Shown: positions 44,943-53,808, counted from the stretch's first letter. The stretch is 64,000 bases of DNA from Flavobacterium beibuense F44-8 (GCF_000769915.1 NZ_JRLV01000007.1:156362-220361); one strand, 5' to 3'. Notes: generated from the sequence alone by a model not told the origin. A program made the numbers and translations.

Positions 44943-46475
44943 AAATGATGGTTTGGGTTTACCGTGTTCATCTAAAAACCCAAACTTTTTCTGTTTGTTT
45001 TTAATCCAGGGCCATTTACCAGCTACATTATTTGGAACAGCAGGAAAATCATAAAGTGTCCATGATAAGAATGCAAGTTGTTTTTCCTTAAAAACGGCTT
45101 GCATTTTTTTATGATACTCAGCCTGACCATTCTCCCCTTTTCCAAACCAACTCCAAAAACCCCTGTAAGACGAAACGCCAAACTCCTGCAGTACTACAGG
45201 TTTATTTGTTTGTACTTTTAAGGCATCATACTTATCCAAAAAATAATTTGGGTTAAGGTAATAGTGATAAGATACAAAATCTACCTTATCCTGTAATAAA
45301 ACCGCATCATGAGGGTTAGACCAGCCTATGGTAACCAAATGGTTAGGATCCCAGCTTTTAATTAAAGGCAATAGCGTTTGCAGCCATCCTGTAACGTTAT
45401 CCTTATCTCTGTTCATAAAATCAAGGTCGGGTTCATTTTTAAGATCCCAAGCCAATATAGCATTATGGTTTTTAAAGGTTTCTACAATCTTTTCGGCATG
45501 TCTGTGAGTTAAAGTCCAGTTTTGCGGAGTATAATCACTATAAAAGTCAAACAGAGTTACTATAACGGCTAATTCCTTTTCTTCAGCTAAATCAAGCACC
45601 TGCTCCAGTTTATCCAAACGATCTTCCTGAACATCAGCCTTACCGAAATCTTCATACGGCACAAAAATCCTTACCGTGTTTAGTTCTGCATTTGCTATTA
45701 TATCAAAGTCGGCACTTATGGTATCTGTCGAGAATTTATCGCCATACATATCCCACGCCGAGTTTTTAGGATAATAATTAATACCTTTTATAAGGTAGGT
45801 TTTACCATCCTTCATTATACTGTCTCCCTTTACCTCAAAATACTTATGGGGTTTTATACTATCCTGCACTATAGCTTGTGGTGACATTCTTTTAATATGA
45901 CGTATTCTCCAAAAACCGTCTTCTAAAAGCATCATTACTTTATAACTGGCAGTATCGGTAACCGTATTGACAAGTTTTTTATCCTGATATATTTTCTGGT
46001 ATTCAACAATATTCCTGTCGGTAAACACCACTAGCTGACCATCGGCACTATAAAAATCAATAGCCGGGTTATGTTCTATAGTTGTACCTTCTATACTTAT
46101 TTTATTTGCTTTATTATAATCAACCAACTTAAACAGGTTCACTCTTGCACTATCAGTATAAAAATCGGCAATACCTTCGGTAGTATTGGTTTTAAGAGCG
46201 TTATTTTTTACATACCACGAAAACAGATAATCTTTCTCTATTTCCTTTAACGCCTGCTGTTCCATTTTACGCCCCGGATTATCAAGGCTGCTCCAGTTTA
46301 TCTTAGGCAGATAGGTTGTAATAGTTTCTTTTTCCAAATGTAGCATATCACTACGCTCTGCTCCCGAATTAAGGTATCCCAACACCTTACTTAGCCCAAA
46401 TAACAAAAGCGCATTAAGTGCTATGAAACTGATAATTATTGCTGTTCTGTATATGTTTTTATTATTCACTCTCAT
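44922..46475 (-). CDS. membrane-anchored GH5-like glycoside hydrolase with NTF2-like N-terminal part
   Basis: The 517-residue protein has an N-terminal membrane helix (residues about 11-33). A stretch at about 95-195 (GIADFYTDSARVNLFKLVDY to DGFWRIRHIKRM) looks like an NTF2-type fold. From about 215 it is a GH5-like TIM barrel (YLIKGINYYPKNSAWDMYG) with acid Glu348 in WDLKNEPD and nucleophile Glu431 in VVLQEFGVSS. The hydrolase would face the periplasm. In exopolysaccharide loci such enzymes trim or release the polymer, as cellulases do in cellulose operons. It overlaps the Ig-like gene by 14 bases. Confidence 0.8.
   Translation of the reverse strand: MRVNNKNIYRTAIIISFIALNALLLFGLSKVLGYLNSGAERSDMLHLEKETITTYLPKINWSSLDNPGRKMEQQALKEIEKDYLFSWYVKNNALKTNTTEGIADFYTDSARVNLFKLVDYNKANKISIEGTTIEHNPAIDFYSADGQLVVFTDRNIVEYQKIYQDKKLVNTVTDTASYKVMMLLEDGFWRIRHIKRMSPQAIVQDSIKPHKYFEVKGDSIMKDGKTYLIKGINYYPKNSAWDMYGDKFSTDTISADFDIIANAELNTVRIFVPYEDFGKADVQEDRLDKLEQVLDLAEEKELAVIVTLFDFYSDYTPQNWTLTHRHAEKIVETFKNHNAILAWDLKNEPDLDFMNRDKDNVTGWLQTLLPLIKSWDPNHLVTIGWSNPHDAVLLQDKVDFVSYHYYLNPNYFLDKYDALKVQTNKPVVLQEFGVSSYRGFWSWFGKGENGQAEYHKKMQAVFKEKQLAFLSWTLYDFPAVPNNVAGKWPWIKNKQKKFGFLDEHGKPKPSFLYITNK
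44951..44990 (+). terminator. GT4 gene terminator placed within the opposite gene's coding end
   Basis: GTTTGGGTTT (44951-44960) pairs with AAACCCAAAC (44976-44985), followed by TTTTT. It starts 8 bases after the GT4 stop and lies in the coding sequence of the convergent GH5-like gene. Confidence 0.75.
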
Positions 46476-47694
46476 ACTGAATCAAACCTGTTTTTTGTGT
46501 ATGTCCCATTACACTTATTTCAAAATTGTATGCCTTTCCCTTATACTCTCCTTTTGGTAAGCTAAATACGGCTTCTCCGTTTATGGTGTATTCCTCTATA
46601 GTGCTTACCTCCTGCCCTGATTTATTATACAGTTTAAGTGAAACCGTGGTACCGTTAGGCACAAGCTGTTTCATAAAACTTTGTAAAGGACCTACTTTTA
46701 TTGTCCTCTTATCTTTAGAGAAAGTATAGTTTATTTCACCTTTTAATGCCGATTTGTAACTAATTTTAATCTCATTACTTTCGGCTATACCTGTTATATA
46801 AGCTTTTATGGTATAGCTGTCTTCTTTTTCCGGACTAGGTATTTTACTTTGAGCTATTCCGTTAATAGTATTTCCGTAGGTTTTCAGCAGGTTTCCATCA
46901 CTTTTATATATCATAAAGGTGACCGATGTTCCGTCGTTTATGGTATTGCCATACTTATCTTTCAGTTCAGATGTATAAACCGTAGTTAATTGGTTGCCAT
47001 CGGCATATTCGTGATTTCGGGAAAAGTTTATGGTAAAATTTACCGGTAAAGCAGCATATACATCTGCTTCAAATTCTCTTGTAGCTACAGTTCCGCAATT
47101 TGAAGATAATAGGATCTTTCCTGTTTTTTGGGGTGCTGTGATTCTTTTAAAAGCAATAAAGTTTTCAGTGTAAAGAGGTTCTTCATTTATACTTTCCCTA
47201 AACTGATGTTTAAGCGTAATTGCTGTACTATCGGCTACAGGATTATCAAACGCATCATGGGGTATGGTTACCATCATGGTATAATTTTCATTGCCCGCAT
47301 TAACGGTACGCGGCCCAAGATAAGTTTCTATACCTGTTGTAACAGCGTTAGGAACAATGGTAAAGTTTCCCTGTAATTTCAATTCGTCATCAAAAAAAAG
47401 ATACCAGTGTACCTGTCCGGTTTTGGCTGCCATAAAATCAGGAAGTACAAACTCATTCCCTTTTGCTTGTAGTACAGTACTCCCGTAAGATGATTTCACC
47501 ATCATTACAGTTTTGTTTAAACTATCAGCATTTGTAAAAGACAAAGCAATAGCACTCCCGGCAACATATTCCTGTTGAGGATTTGACAATGCAATTTTTG
47601 TATCACTACTATCTGACTGTTGCAGCCCGAAAGACAGCAATACAAAAACTATTGCGATAGCTAATACTATGTAACCTGATTTAGTTTTTATCAC
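46462..47694 (-). CDS. membrane-anchored Ig-like (beta-sandwich) protein of unknown function
   Basis: The 410-residue protein has one N-terminal membrane helix (YIVLAIAIVFVLLSFGL) and then only beta-rich sequence. Several stretches (LKDKYGNTINDGTSVTFMIY; VNAGNENYTMMVTIPHDAFDNPV) resemble invasin/Big-type Ig domains, in which a flexible polymer-like or receptor-binding role is usual. No catalytic motif is seen. The start overlaps the stop of the large membrane protein gene by 4 bases (ATGA type), and its end overlaps the GH5-like gene, so the three form one unit. Function not recognised. Confidence 0.72.
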   Translation of the reverse strand: MIKTKSGYIVLAIAIVFVLLSFGLQQSDSSDTKIALSNPQQEYVAGSAIALSFTNADSLNKTVMMVKSSYGSTVLQAKGNEFVLPDFMAAKTGQVHWYLFFDDELKLQGNFTIVPNAVTTGIETYLGPRTVNAGNENYTMMVTIPHDAFDNPVADSTAITLKHQFRESINEEPLYTENFIAFKRITAPQKTGKILLSSNCGTVATREFEADVYAALPVNFTINFSRNHEYADGNQLTTVYTSELKDKYGNTINDGTSVTFMIYKSDGNLLKTYGNTINGIAQSKIPSPEKEDSYTIKAYITGIAESNEIKISYKSALKGEINYTFSKDKRTIKVGPLQSFMKQLVPNGTTVSLKLYNKSGQEVSTIEEYTINGEAVFSLPKGEYKGKAYNFEISVMGHTQKTGLIQYESE

Positions 47695-50600
47695 CTTGGG
47701 TTAGCTATATAGTTGTTAATCTCTATTTTGATGTATGAGTATCCTTTTCCGTTTACAGATATAAGTTCCTTATCATTATGTCCGTCTATTCTTAAAGGTA
47801 CAGTTTTTCTTGCCATTTCTTCATTAGGGAGTCCGTTAACATAACAGTTTTCCGTACCCGATTTCAACAGTATCAGTTTACTCAAATCAATCAGTTTATA
47901 CCTGAACCTTTGCTTACGCTGTACTCTTATTCCTTCTCGGATAAAAAAATGATCTGTATAAACAATCTCCCTGTTTTCATTGTAATAGCTTACCAACAAC
48001 TCGGGTATGGTAACCTCCTGAATACCATAATTAAATAAAGTACCCTGTACAGTGGTATTATCAATATTCAAATCGTTTAAGGCAACCTCTTTGTATAGAT
48101 CGGTCGTAGCCACATTACCCGCACTTTGTATATCAAAATTAACGGGTACACTTTTCAGTTTGGCAGGTGTAAACTCATCGGGGTTAAACGTCTCCGGTTT
48201 TACCTCTCCGTTACTTTGCCAGGCAATATCTTCAAAATTAACCTTAAACGTAGTGGTTTCCTTAGGCATCAGTTTATGCTTTATAACATACTTGGCATTA
48301 TGTGTCGCCAGCCTTTTATCTTTTTCGTCATACAGGGTTGCCTTTACAGCTACATCTGCAGGGATGTTATCTATGTTTTGCAGTTCGCCCACTATCATAT
48401 ATTTATTATCCTGAAAAATCATCCTTGCCGAAAGTATTTCCAGTTCGGGCTGTTTCAATACATCATCATGATAGGTTTGCTGGGTAGTTATACGCCTGCG
48501 TCCGTGTTTATAAAATTGAGTGGTATTATCGGCAAATATCTGATCTGGCGGAATATCAGGATCTTTCTTATCGGGTACTATATACCACTTTGCTTTTTTC
48601 TTTACCAGCCTGTGTACATATTCTCTGTCAATAATTTCAAGCGGAGTTACCCATTTGGTTTTCACTTTTACTCCTGCACTGTTTTTGGTTTTATCTGTAA
48701 CATTTACGGTTATAGCATCTAGCTTGGCATACGAGTTCACAATACCATCTGTTACCGAAATCTCCAACAGATACTGTGATAACGGATAATCATCATTAGG
48801 GGTAATATAAGAATAAGCTCTTTCGAACTCCTTAAAGTCGAGCGCATCATAATAGGACTTCACTACATTATCAGGACTTATTTGTGGTGATATGCCATAG
48901 TAGAGTTTATACAATCCGTAAGACGAAATCACAACCATAAACAGTACCCAAAACCTGTTAACCCTAAGCATACTCTTAGAGAAACCGGTATAGTCTTTTG
49001 CATGTAAAAAGAAGTCGGGTTTTGGGATTTTACGGGTTTTTAAAGCATGTATCCATAACATTTGTATATTAATTACAAATGCCAATACCACCGTTAATAA
49101 CGGAATAATACCCCACATTAAACGAAGAGGTAATGGTGCCTCCTCTTTAGGTATTACTTTTGGCATGGGTGGTACATTGAGCTTTTCCCAAACCATAATA
49201 CCATTCTCTAACTGATTGAGTCGCTGCCATCCGCTAAAATACAGTATGGGGTCATAAAACTTATCGTTAGAGAAAACATATTTAAGGTTATACTTTTCGG
49301 GTACGGTAAGAAACTGCTGTAATGAACCAATCCCTTCCATCCCTCTAAACTTTGAGTTTTCCAGTCTTTCTACCGCTCTGGATGTAAGCTCAGGCAGCCT
49401 TCTGGCAGAATGGTAATTGCCATCTACAGTCATAGCCCCTGTTTGTGTAGACAGGTAAGCCATTTGATCGCCAAAACCAAGAGGCAGAAAACGCCATCGG
49501 TCATGCTGATCCTGATTGAGGAAGTTGACTATTGGCAGCATATTTATTTTTTGTGGCTGAAACGGACGGAAATAGCCCAACGATATGGTAAACAAAGCGA
49601 AACCAAGGAAAGCCCCAGCAAAAACTCCGCTTATAATACGATGATACACTGTCCCATACCTTAGCTGTAAACTCTGCTTCAGATCACCTTCTACCAATCT
49701 ATATACAAACTCACCAAACATAGGTAAGCTAACTATAGATGCCCATAGCGTAAATCTGTCTAACGTTAATATATTAAAAGCATTGGTACCTAATAGTTTT
49801 AAAGGGATTGGAGTTGTGCCACCTGTTCCTAAAATTGCCAGCATACTTAATGATAGCCCAAAGAATATATACCTCTTGCTAAAATACCTGTAAAACACAT
49901 ATGGCAGTATAAACAGTATTATTCCCCACGGAATAAGGAAAAACATAAGTCCTGATGAGGTAACTTCCAAAAAGTTATCCCTACTGCCATGTGGTATAGG
50001 CACCTGGGTTATAGGATTTTTTCTTGAGTTTACCCAGTAAGGCAGTATACATACTACTACAAGAGTTAACAGCCCTATACCAAATACAACAATACGTTTA
50101 AGGGAACTTATTAGGGTAGCTATAAAAAGCCTGAAGGTAATACTGCTGTAACTGTCTGTCCTTTCACGGGCCATATCCATAACGGCTACTCCTATTAAGG
50201 GGAGTATAAAAAATACCATCCCAAAAATAGGTGTAACATGATGTGAGGTTACCGTTACTGCAATTAGGGATAATGACGTTAGTAAGTAGCGCTTTCTCCC
50301 TGTTTTTACCCACAAGTAAATTTCAGGTAGGGAATGCATCAATATTGATATACCCATAATACTTGGTAACTGCCCGAAAATGTGCAGCGTTTCCAAAAAA
50401 GATGAGGAAAAAACCGCTATAAGTGAAGCATAGCCGGCTACGGTGCGGTTACCGGTTAACAGCAAGGTAAATCTATATACCCCTGTTATGAAGAGTATAA
50501 CACATATAATGGTAACGGCAAACAACCCGAATTTGAGTCCGCCAATAAGTGAAAATAATCCAATTGCCTGATGTACCAATGGAGGGTATCCCATAACGGT

Positions 50601-50780
50601 AAACCCTGTATACCAACTGGTATTCCATGATTCAAACCAGTTGTGGGCATAGTGATTGGCAAAAAACAAATGAATTAAGGCATCATAAGTGTTTTCCAGC
50701 GTAAAGAACATAAGGGATGCATGGAAAACTACCCCTATAAGTAAGGCCGAAATAAGGTATTTGTTTGTGGTTTCCCTCAC
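47691..50780 (-). CDS. large PTPS-related, GT-C-like integral membrane protein
   Basis: The 1029-residue protein has roughly a dozen membrane helices in its first 600 residues. Its start matches the 6-pyruvoyl-tetrahydropterin-synthase-related membrane domain: NTYDALIHLFFANHYAHNW, WYTGFTVMGYPPLVH. The acidic residue in the first loop and the YPPL motif recall GT-C glycosyltransferases that use polyprenyl-phosphate sugars. After about 640 the C-terminal third is soluble, with an NTF2-like part (VVKSYYDALDFKEFERAYSY) and beta-sandwich parts. With a polyprenyl-phosphate-sugar-synthase-like GT2 encoded divergently, it may transfer a sugar across the membrane. Function is inferred. Confidence 0.72.
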   Translation of the reverse strand: MRETTNKYLISALLIGVVFHASLMFFTLENTYDALIHLFFANHYAHNWFESWNTSWYTGFTVMGYPPLVHQAIGLFSLIGGLKFGLFAVTIICVILFITGVYRFTLLLTGNRTVAGYASLIAVFSSSFLETLHIFGQLPSIMGISILMHSLPEIYLWVKTGRKRYLLTSLSLIAVTVTSHHVTPIFGMVFFILPLIGVAVMDMARERTDSYSSITFRLFIATLISSLKRIVVFGIGLLTLVVVCILPYWVNSRKNPITQVPIPHGSRDNFLEVTSSGLMFFLIPWGIILFILPYVFYRYFSKRYIFFGLSLSMLAILGTGGTTPIPLKLLGTNAFNILTLDRFTLWASIVSLPMFGEFVYRLVEGDLKQSLQLRYGTVYHRIISGVFAGAFLGFALFTISLGYFRPFQPQKINMLPIVNFLNQDQHDRWRFLPLGFGDQMAYLSTQTGAMTVDGNYHSARRLPELTSRAVERLENSKFRGMEGIGSLQQFLTVPEKYNLKYVFSNDKFYDPILYFSGWQRLNQLENGIMVWEKLNVPPMPKVIPKEEAPLPLRLMWGIIPLLTVVLAFVINIQMLWIHALKTRKIPKPDFFLHAKDYTGFSKSMLRVNRFWVLFMVVISSYGLYKLYYGISPQISPDNVVKSYYDALDFKEFERAYSYITPNDDYPLSQYLLEISVTDGIVNSYAKLDAITVNVTDKTKNSAGVKVKTKWVTPLEIIDREYVHRLVKKKAKWYIVPDKKDPDIPPDQIFADNTTQFYKHGRRRITTQQTYHDDVLKQPELEILSARMIFQDNKYMIVGELQNIDNIPADVAVKATLYDEKDKRLATHNAKYVIKHKLMPKETTTFKVNFEDIAWQSNGEVKPETFNPDEFTPAKLKSVPVNFDIQSAGNVATTDLYKEVALNDLNIDNTTVQGTLFNYGIQEVTIPELLVSYYNENREIVYTDHFFIREGIRVQRKQRFRYKLIDLSKLILLKSGTENCYVNGLPNEEMARKTVPLRIDGHNDKELISVNGKGYSYIKIEINNYIANPR

Positions 50781-50885
50781 GTTATGATGTGGTTATTTGT
50801 TGTAAAGTAAAGATAATAAATAAAGTAGCTAATGTTAAAATAAGCGTCTATACATCCTTACCATTCACCGAAAGAAATCTTCTGT

Positions 50886-50906
50886 TCAACTAAAACGTTT
50901 CATAAC
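50886..50906. promoter_or_regulatory. possible LacI-type site upstream of the receiver-GT2 gene
   Basis: TCAACTAAAACGTTTCATAA at 50886-50905 shares its first 13 bases (TCAACTAAAACGT) with the minus strand of the site at 22836-22857. The other half is degenerate. It sits just ahead of a -7-like box. It may be chance or shared control. Confidence 0.3.
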
Positions 50907-50922
50907 ACCCTCATTATCAATA

Positions 50923-50930
50923 TAAATTTG
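50923..50930 (+). promoter_or_regulatory. candidate -7 box of the receiver-GT2 gene
   Basis: TAAATTTG matches TAnnTTTG and lies 35 bases before the ATG at 50965. TTTC at 50898-50901 is a poor -33 element. Confidence 0.4.
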
Positions 50931-50964
50931 AAATAATAAATCACAACAACTAATACGCTGAATT

Positions 50965-52152
50965 ATGAATAAAGTTTTAATTGTAGACGATCAGCAACTG
51001 GTGTTGCTGTCTCTGGAGAGATGCCTTACAGAATTGGGCTATGAGGTTAAATGTTCAAACAACATTTATGATGCTATAGAGCAGTATGAGGTTTTTAAAC
51101 CCGATCTTGTAATTACAGATATTAACATGTCTGCCCAATCCAACCATGTTCCCCTACAGGATACTTATAATGAAATTGTAAGTAACGTATCGGGGCTTGA
51201 AGTATTAAAGTATATACGCTTTGTAAAAAAGCAGCATACACCGGTTATAATACTTTCGGGCAATGTTGATGAAGACATAATAGTTACGGGCTTTGAGCTT
51301 GGTGCTAACGATTACATGAAAAAGCCCTTAAGTCTTCGTGAAATAGGAATTAGAGTGGGCCGACTACTGGGAGATACTAACATTAAAAGAAAAGAGAATA
51401 TAAAAGAGCAATACATTCAAAACACCTGTATTGGTGTTGTTATACCTTGTTATAATGAAGAAGAAAGACTGCTAAGTGAAGAATTTAGAAGCTTTGTGCG
51501 CAAAAACCTTGGTTACCATTTATGCTTTGTAAACGACGGAAGTAAAGACAATACCCTTGCAGTGCTTAAAGAGCTTCAAAAAGGAAATGAAAGTCATATA
51601 AGCGTTTACGACTGTCCTAAAAACGGCGGAAAAGCCGAAGCGGTACGACTTGGAATGCTACATCTGGCAGAACAGAAACAGTTTGATTATATCGGTTTTC
51701 TTGATGCCGATCTTTCTACCGACTTTGATGATTTCTCTGATTTGGTAAAAACCATAACCAATTCAAAATACAAAATAGTAAGCGGCTCCCGAATAAGCAG
51801 AATGGGTGCCGATATTACTAAAGAATCGGCCAGAAAAATAATAAGCATGACCATTAATTTTATTATCAGGAAAACACTGGGAATGGAGTTTAGAGATACT
51901 CAATGTGGTGCTAAGGTTATGACTACCGATGTGGTGGAGAAAACATTCGGCAGGAAGTTTTTAACCAAATGGTTATTTGATGTAGAGATATTTATGCGAA
52001 TGAAAAAAGTATATGGTAACAAACAGGTACAGGAAATGCTTTGCGAAAAACCGCTAAACAGATGGATTCATGCCGACGGGTCTAAACTTTCATTCAAAGA
52101 TTCGTTTAAAATTGTTGGACAAATTGGACAAATTGCCCTTCATTACAGATAG
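50965..52152 (+). CDS. response-regulator receiver fused to DPM/DPG-synthase-like GT2 glycosyltransferase
   Basis: Residues 1-135 form a CheY-type receiver: acidic pair Asp8/Asp9 (VLIVDDQQ), phospho-acceptor Asp52 (LVITDINM), Ser98 and Lys120 before Pro121. About 17 extra residues lie between Asp52 and the SGLEVL helix. From about 153 a GT2 fold follows (GVVIPCYNEEERL, FVNDGSKDN, GGKAEAVRLG and the DAD motif in GFLDADLSTD), like enzymes that load glucose or mannose onto polyprenyl phosphate. It has no membrane helices at the C-terminus. The fusion suggests glycan synthesis gated by phosphorylation. No histidine kinase gene is near. It stands opposite the GT-C-like gene. Confidence 0.88.
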   Translation: MNKVLIVDDQQLVLLSLERCLTELGYEVKCSNNIYDAIEQYEVFKPDLVITDINMSAQSNHVPLQDTYNEIVSNVSGLEVLKYIRFVKKQHTPVIILSGNVDEDIIVTGFELGANDYMKKPLSLREIGIRVGRLLGDTNIKRKENIKEQYIQNTCIGVVIPCYNEEERLLSEEFRSFVRKNLGYHLCFVNDGSKDNTLAVLKELQKGNESHISVYDCPKNGGKAEAVRLGMLHLAEQKQFDYIGFLDADLSTDFDDFSDLVKTITNSKYKIVSGSRISRMGADITKESARKIISMTINFIIRKTLGMEFRDTQCGAKVMTTDVVEKTFGRKFLTKWLFDVEIFMRMKKVYGNKQVQEMLCEKPLNRWIHADGSKLSFKDSFKIVGQIGQIALHYR

Positions 52153-52194
52153 AATAGCAGTAAATTTTTTCATAATGTTGATTTGGTTTTTATG

Positions 52195-52231
52195 AAAACA
52201 CCCATAATGCGCAATTATGGGTGTTTTTCTT
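52195..52231 (+). terminator. terminator of the receiver-GT2 gene
   Basis: AAAACACCCATAAT (52195-52208) pairs perfectly with ATTATGGGTGTTTT (52214-52227) around GCGCA and is followed by further T residues. A run of A residues on the left also allows function for leftward transcripts from the secretion operon's other side, although that operon ends at 52320. Confidence 0.93.
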
Positions 52232-52319
52232 TTTAGTACTTCTGGTCAAAAGCCTCAACTATATTGACTAAATCTTTTTTTTTAAATACCCGTGATTAAC
52301 ACTGTTAATAATACCTTTT

Positions 52320-52838
52320 TTAATTAAGCCTTGAGTGTCTAATAATAACTTTGTTTTCTTTATTAAAAGAAACCTCTATTGAGTCTCTGGATATTTTATT
52401 AACAGTAACTCCACTTCCATTTTCACCTACATGCATTTTTTTTACAAATCCGTTTATGTTTAAAAGCACCAGCTCTTTGTTATCTCCTGATTTTATATAA
52501 CCGTAATATTCAATTTTGGGCCAATATGTTTTTATTTCGGTACTAGAATGTGTAACAACCTGTTTAGGCTTCACAGTATTATTTGTCGAATTATTACGAA
52601 CTAATATCGACTTAGAATCACTTTTAATTTTATTAAGAAACGGATCTCTTTTAATAGGTTCCATAACAAAGGTATCCCGTTGTACAAAAATATTATCGAT
52701 ATCTGTATTCGAATCAAAATTTGTACTCAATACGGGTTGATCTGGAGTAAAAAAATAATTACTCAAAAAGCGATACCCTATACCTCCCCAAAGAGCTATA
52801 ACAACTATAATTAATATTACATTTATTTTTTTCTTCAC
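52320..52838 (-). CDS. GspC/PilP-like inner-membrane protein
   Basis: The 172-residue protein has one N-terminal membrane helix (VILIIVVIALWGGIGYRFL), a variable linker, the RDPF motif typical of PilP and related proteins (IKRDPFLNK) and a small C-terminal beta domain (KIEYYGYIKSGDNKELVLLN, KMHVGENGSGVTVNKISRDS) of the homology-region kind that contacts the secretin. It is the last gene of the operon. Sequence divergence from proteobacterial members is large, so the call rests on layout and context. Confidence 0.7.
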   Translation of the reverse strand: MKKKINVILIIVVIALWGGIGYRFLSNYFFTPDQPVLSTNFDSNTDIDNIFVQRDTFVMEPIKRDPFLNKIKSDSKSILVRNNSTNNTVKPKQVVTHSSTEIKTYWPKIEYYGYIKSGDNKELVLLNINGFVKKMHVGENGSGVTVNKISRDSIEVSFNKENKVIIRHSRLN

Positions 52839-52842
52839 TTAA

Positions 52843-53808
52843 CTATTCTGTTACTGTTATCGTAAAATAATCACTGTAACCCGTTTCATTACCAGCCTGA
52901 TCTTTGGTTTTAACTCTCCAATAATAATCTCCTCCGGATGTAAAAGTATACTCAAAAGCAGGCGTAGTAACATTTCCTGTTTGTATTATAGTATTAAAAC
53001 TTACATCGTTTGCTATTTGTATTGTATAAGATAGTGGCGAAGTTATCACCCCTGTATCACCCGGTGCAGTCCATGCAAAATTTACCGCTGTATTTTGTGT
53101 AATAGATGTACTATTAAGAGGTAAAGTGTTTTGAGATTGATTTGGAATAGTAGTATCGATATAAAAATTCCTGCTTGCAAATTGTGTTTCGGTTTGATTT
53201 TCCGAATTTACAGCCTTAACCTTCCACGAGTATTGTGCGTCTTCAGTTATAACACCGCTTGCAAGTGTAAAAGAGCTATTATTTAACTGTGGCTCTTCGT
53301 GTATTAAAATATTACCTGCTGTAACGTTTATTAACTGGAAAACATAATATTCTGCAGCATTAACAGGTGTCCAGGAAAAGGTTAACGATGTATTTTGTGT
53401 ATAGAAGCCTGACGAAGGATATGATAAAACTATCTGCTGATTTGTTAAGTCATCAGATGTAGTTAATGTAAAGGTAGCAGGAAAAGTATAAGCCGTTTCG
53501 TAAGCAAAATTTTCTCCTCTTACCCTCCATTGATAAGTCCCCGGATTTAAAGGCTGTATAAAATGATTCGTGCTAACAAGGGAGTCAAGTACCATGTTAT
53601 TACTTTCTGAAAAAACCTGAATACGGTATTCGTCTGCACCATCAAGTGAAGCCCATTGAAAGTTAACAGCATTGCTCTCTATCTCTGCATTATTTAATGG
53701 ATAATACATTGTTATGTTGTCATTGGTAATATCATCTTCCAATATATCTTCACAACCGTAAGTAAATATTACAAGAATGGCAAGCAGTATGTTATTTTTT
53801 ATTTTCAT
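52843..53808 (-). CDS. lipoprotein with fibronectin-type-III-like domains
   Basis: The 321-residue protein has a lipobox (FTYGCED, Cys19) and three repeats of about 90-100 residues with the pattern FxWxxxxxAxxYxxQ and YxWxV (VNFQWASLDGADEYRIQVF; LTFSWTPVNAAEYYVFQL; VNFAWTAPGDTG, then GDYYWRVKTKDQAGNE), which fit FnIII-like modules. Such a protein is not part of standard type II or type IV pilus sets. It overlaps the PilO-like gene by 17 bases, so it belongs to the machine. It may be a pilotin-like or substrate-binding surface part. This is inference. Confidence 0.75.
   Translation of the reverse strand: MKIKNNILLAILVIFTYGCEDILEDDITNDNITMYYPLNNAEIESNAVNFQWASLDGADEYRIQVFSESNNMVLDSLVSTNHFIQPLNPGTYQWRVRGENFAYETAYTFPATFTLTTSDDLTNQQIVLSYPSSGFYTQNTSLTFSWTPVNAAEYYVFQLINVTAGNILIHEEPQLNNSSFTLASGVITEDAQYSWKVKAVNSENQTETQFASRNFYIDTTIPNQSQNTLPLNSTSITQNTAVNFAWTAPGDTGVITSPLSYTIQIANDVSFNTIIQTGNVTTPAFEYTFTSGGDYYWRVKTKDQAGNETGYSDYFTITVTE

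Noticed and set aside
48126..48722. 198-codon rightward reading frame
   Set aside because: It lies wholly antisense to the PTPS-related membrane protein; its hydrophobic, Tyr/Phe-rich sequence is what the opposite strand of such a gene yields.
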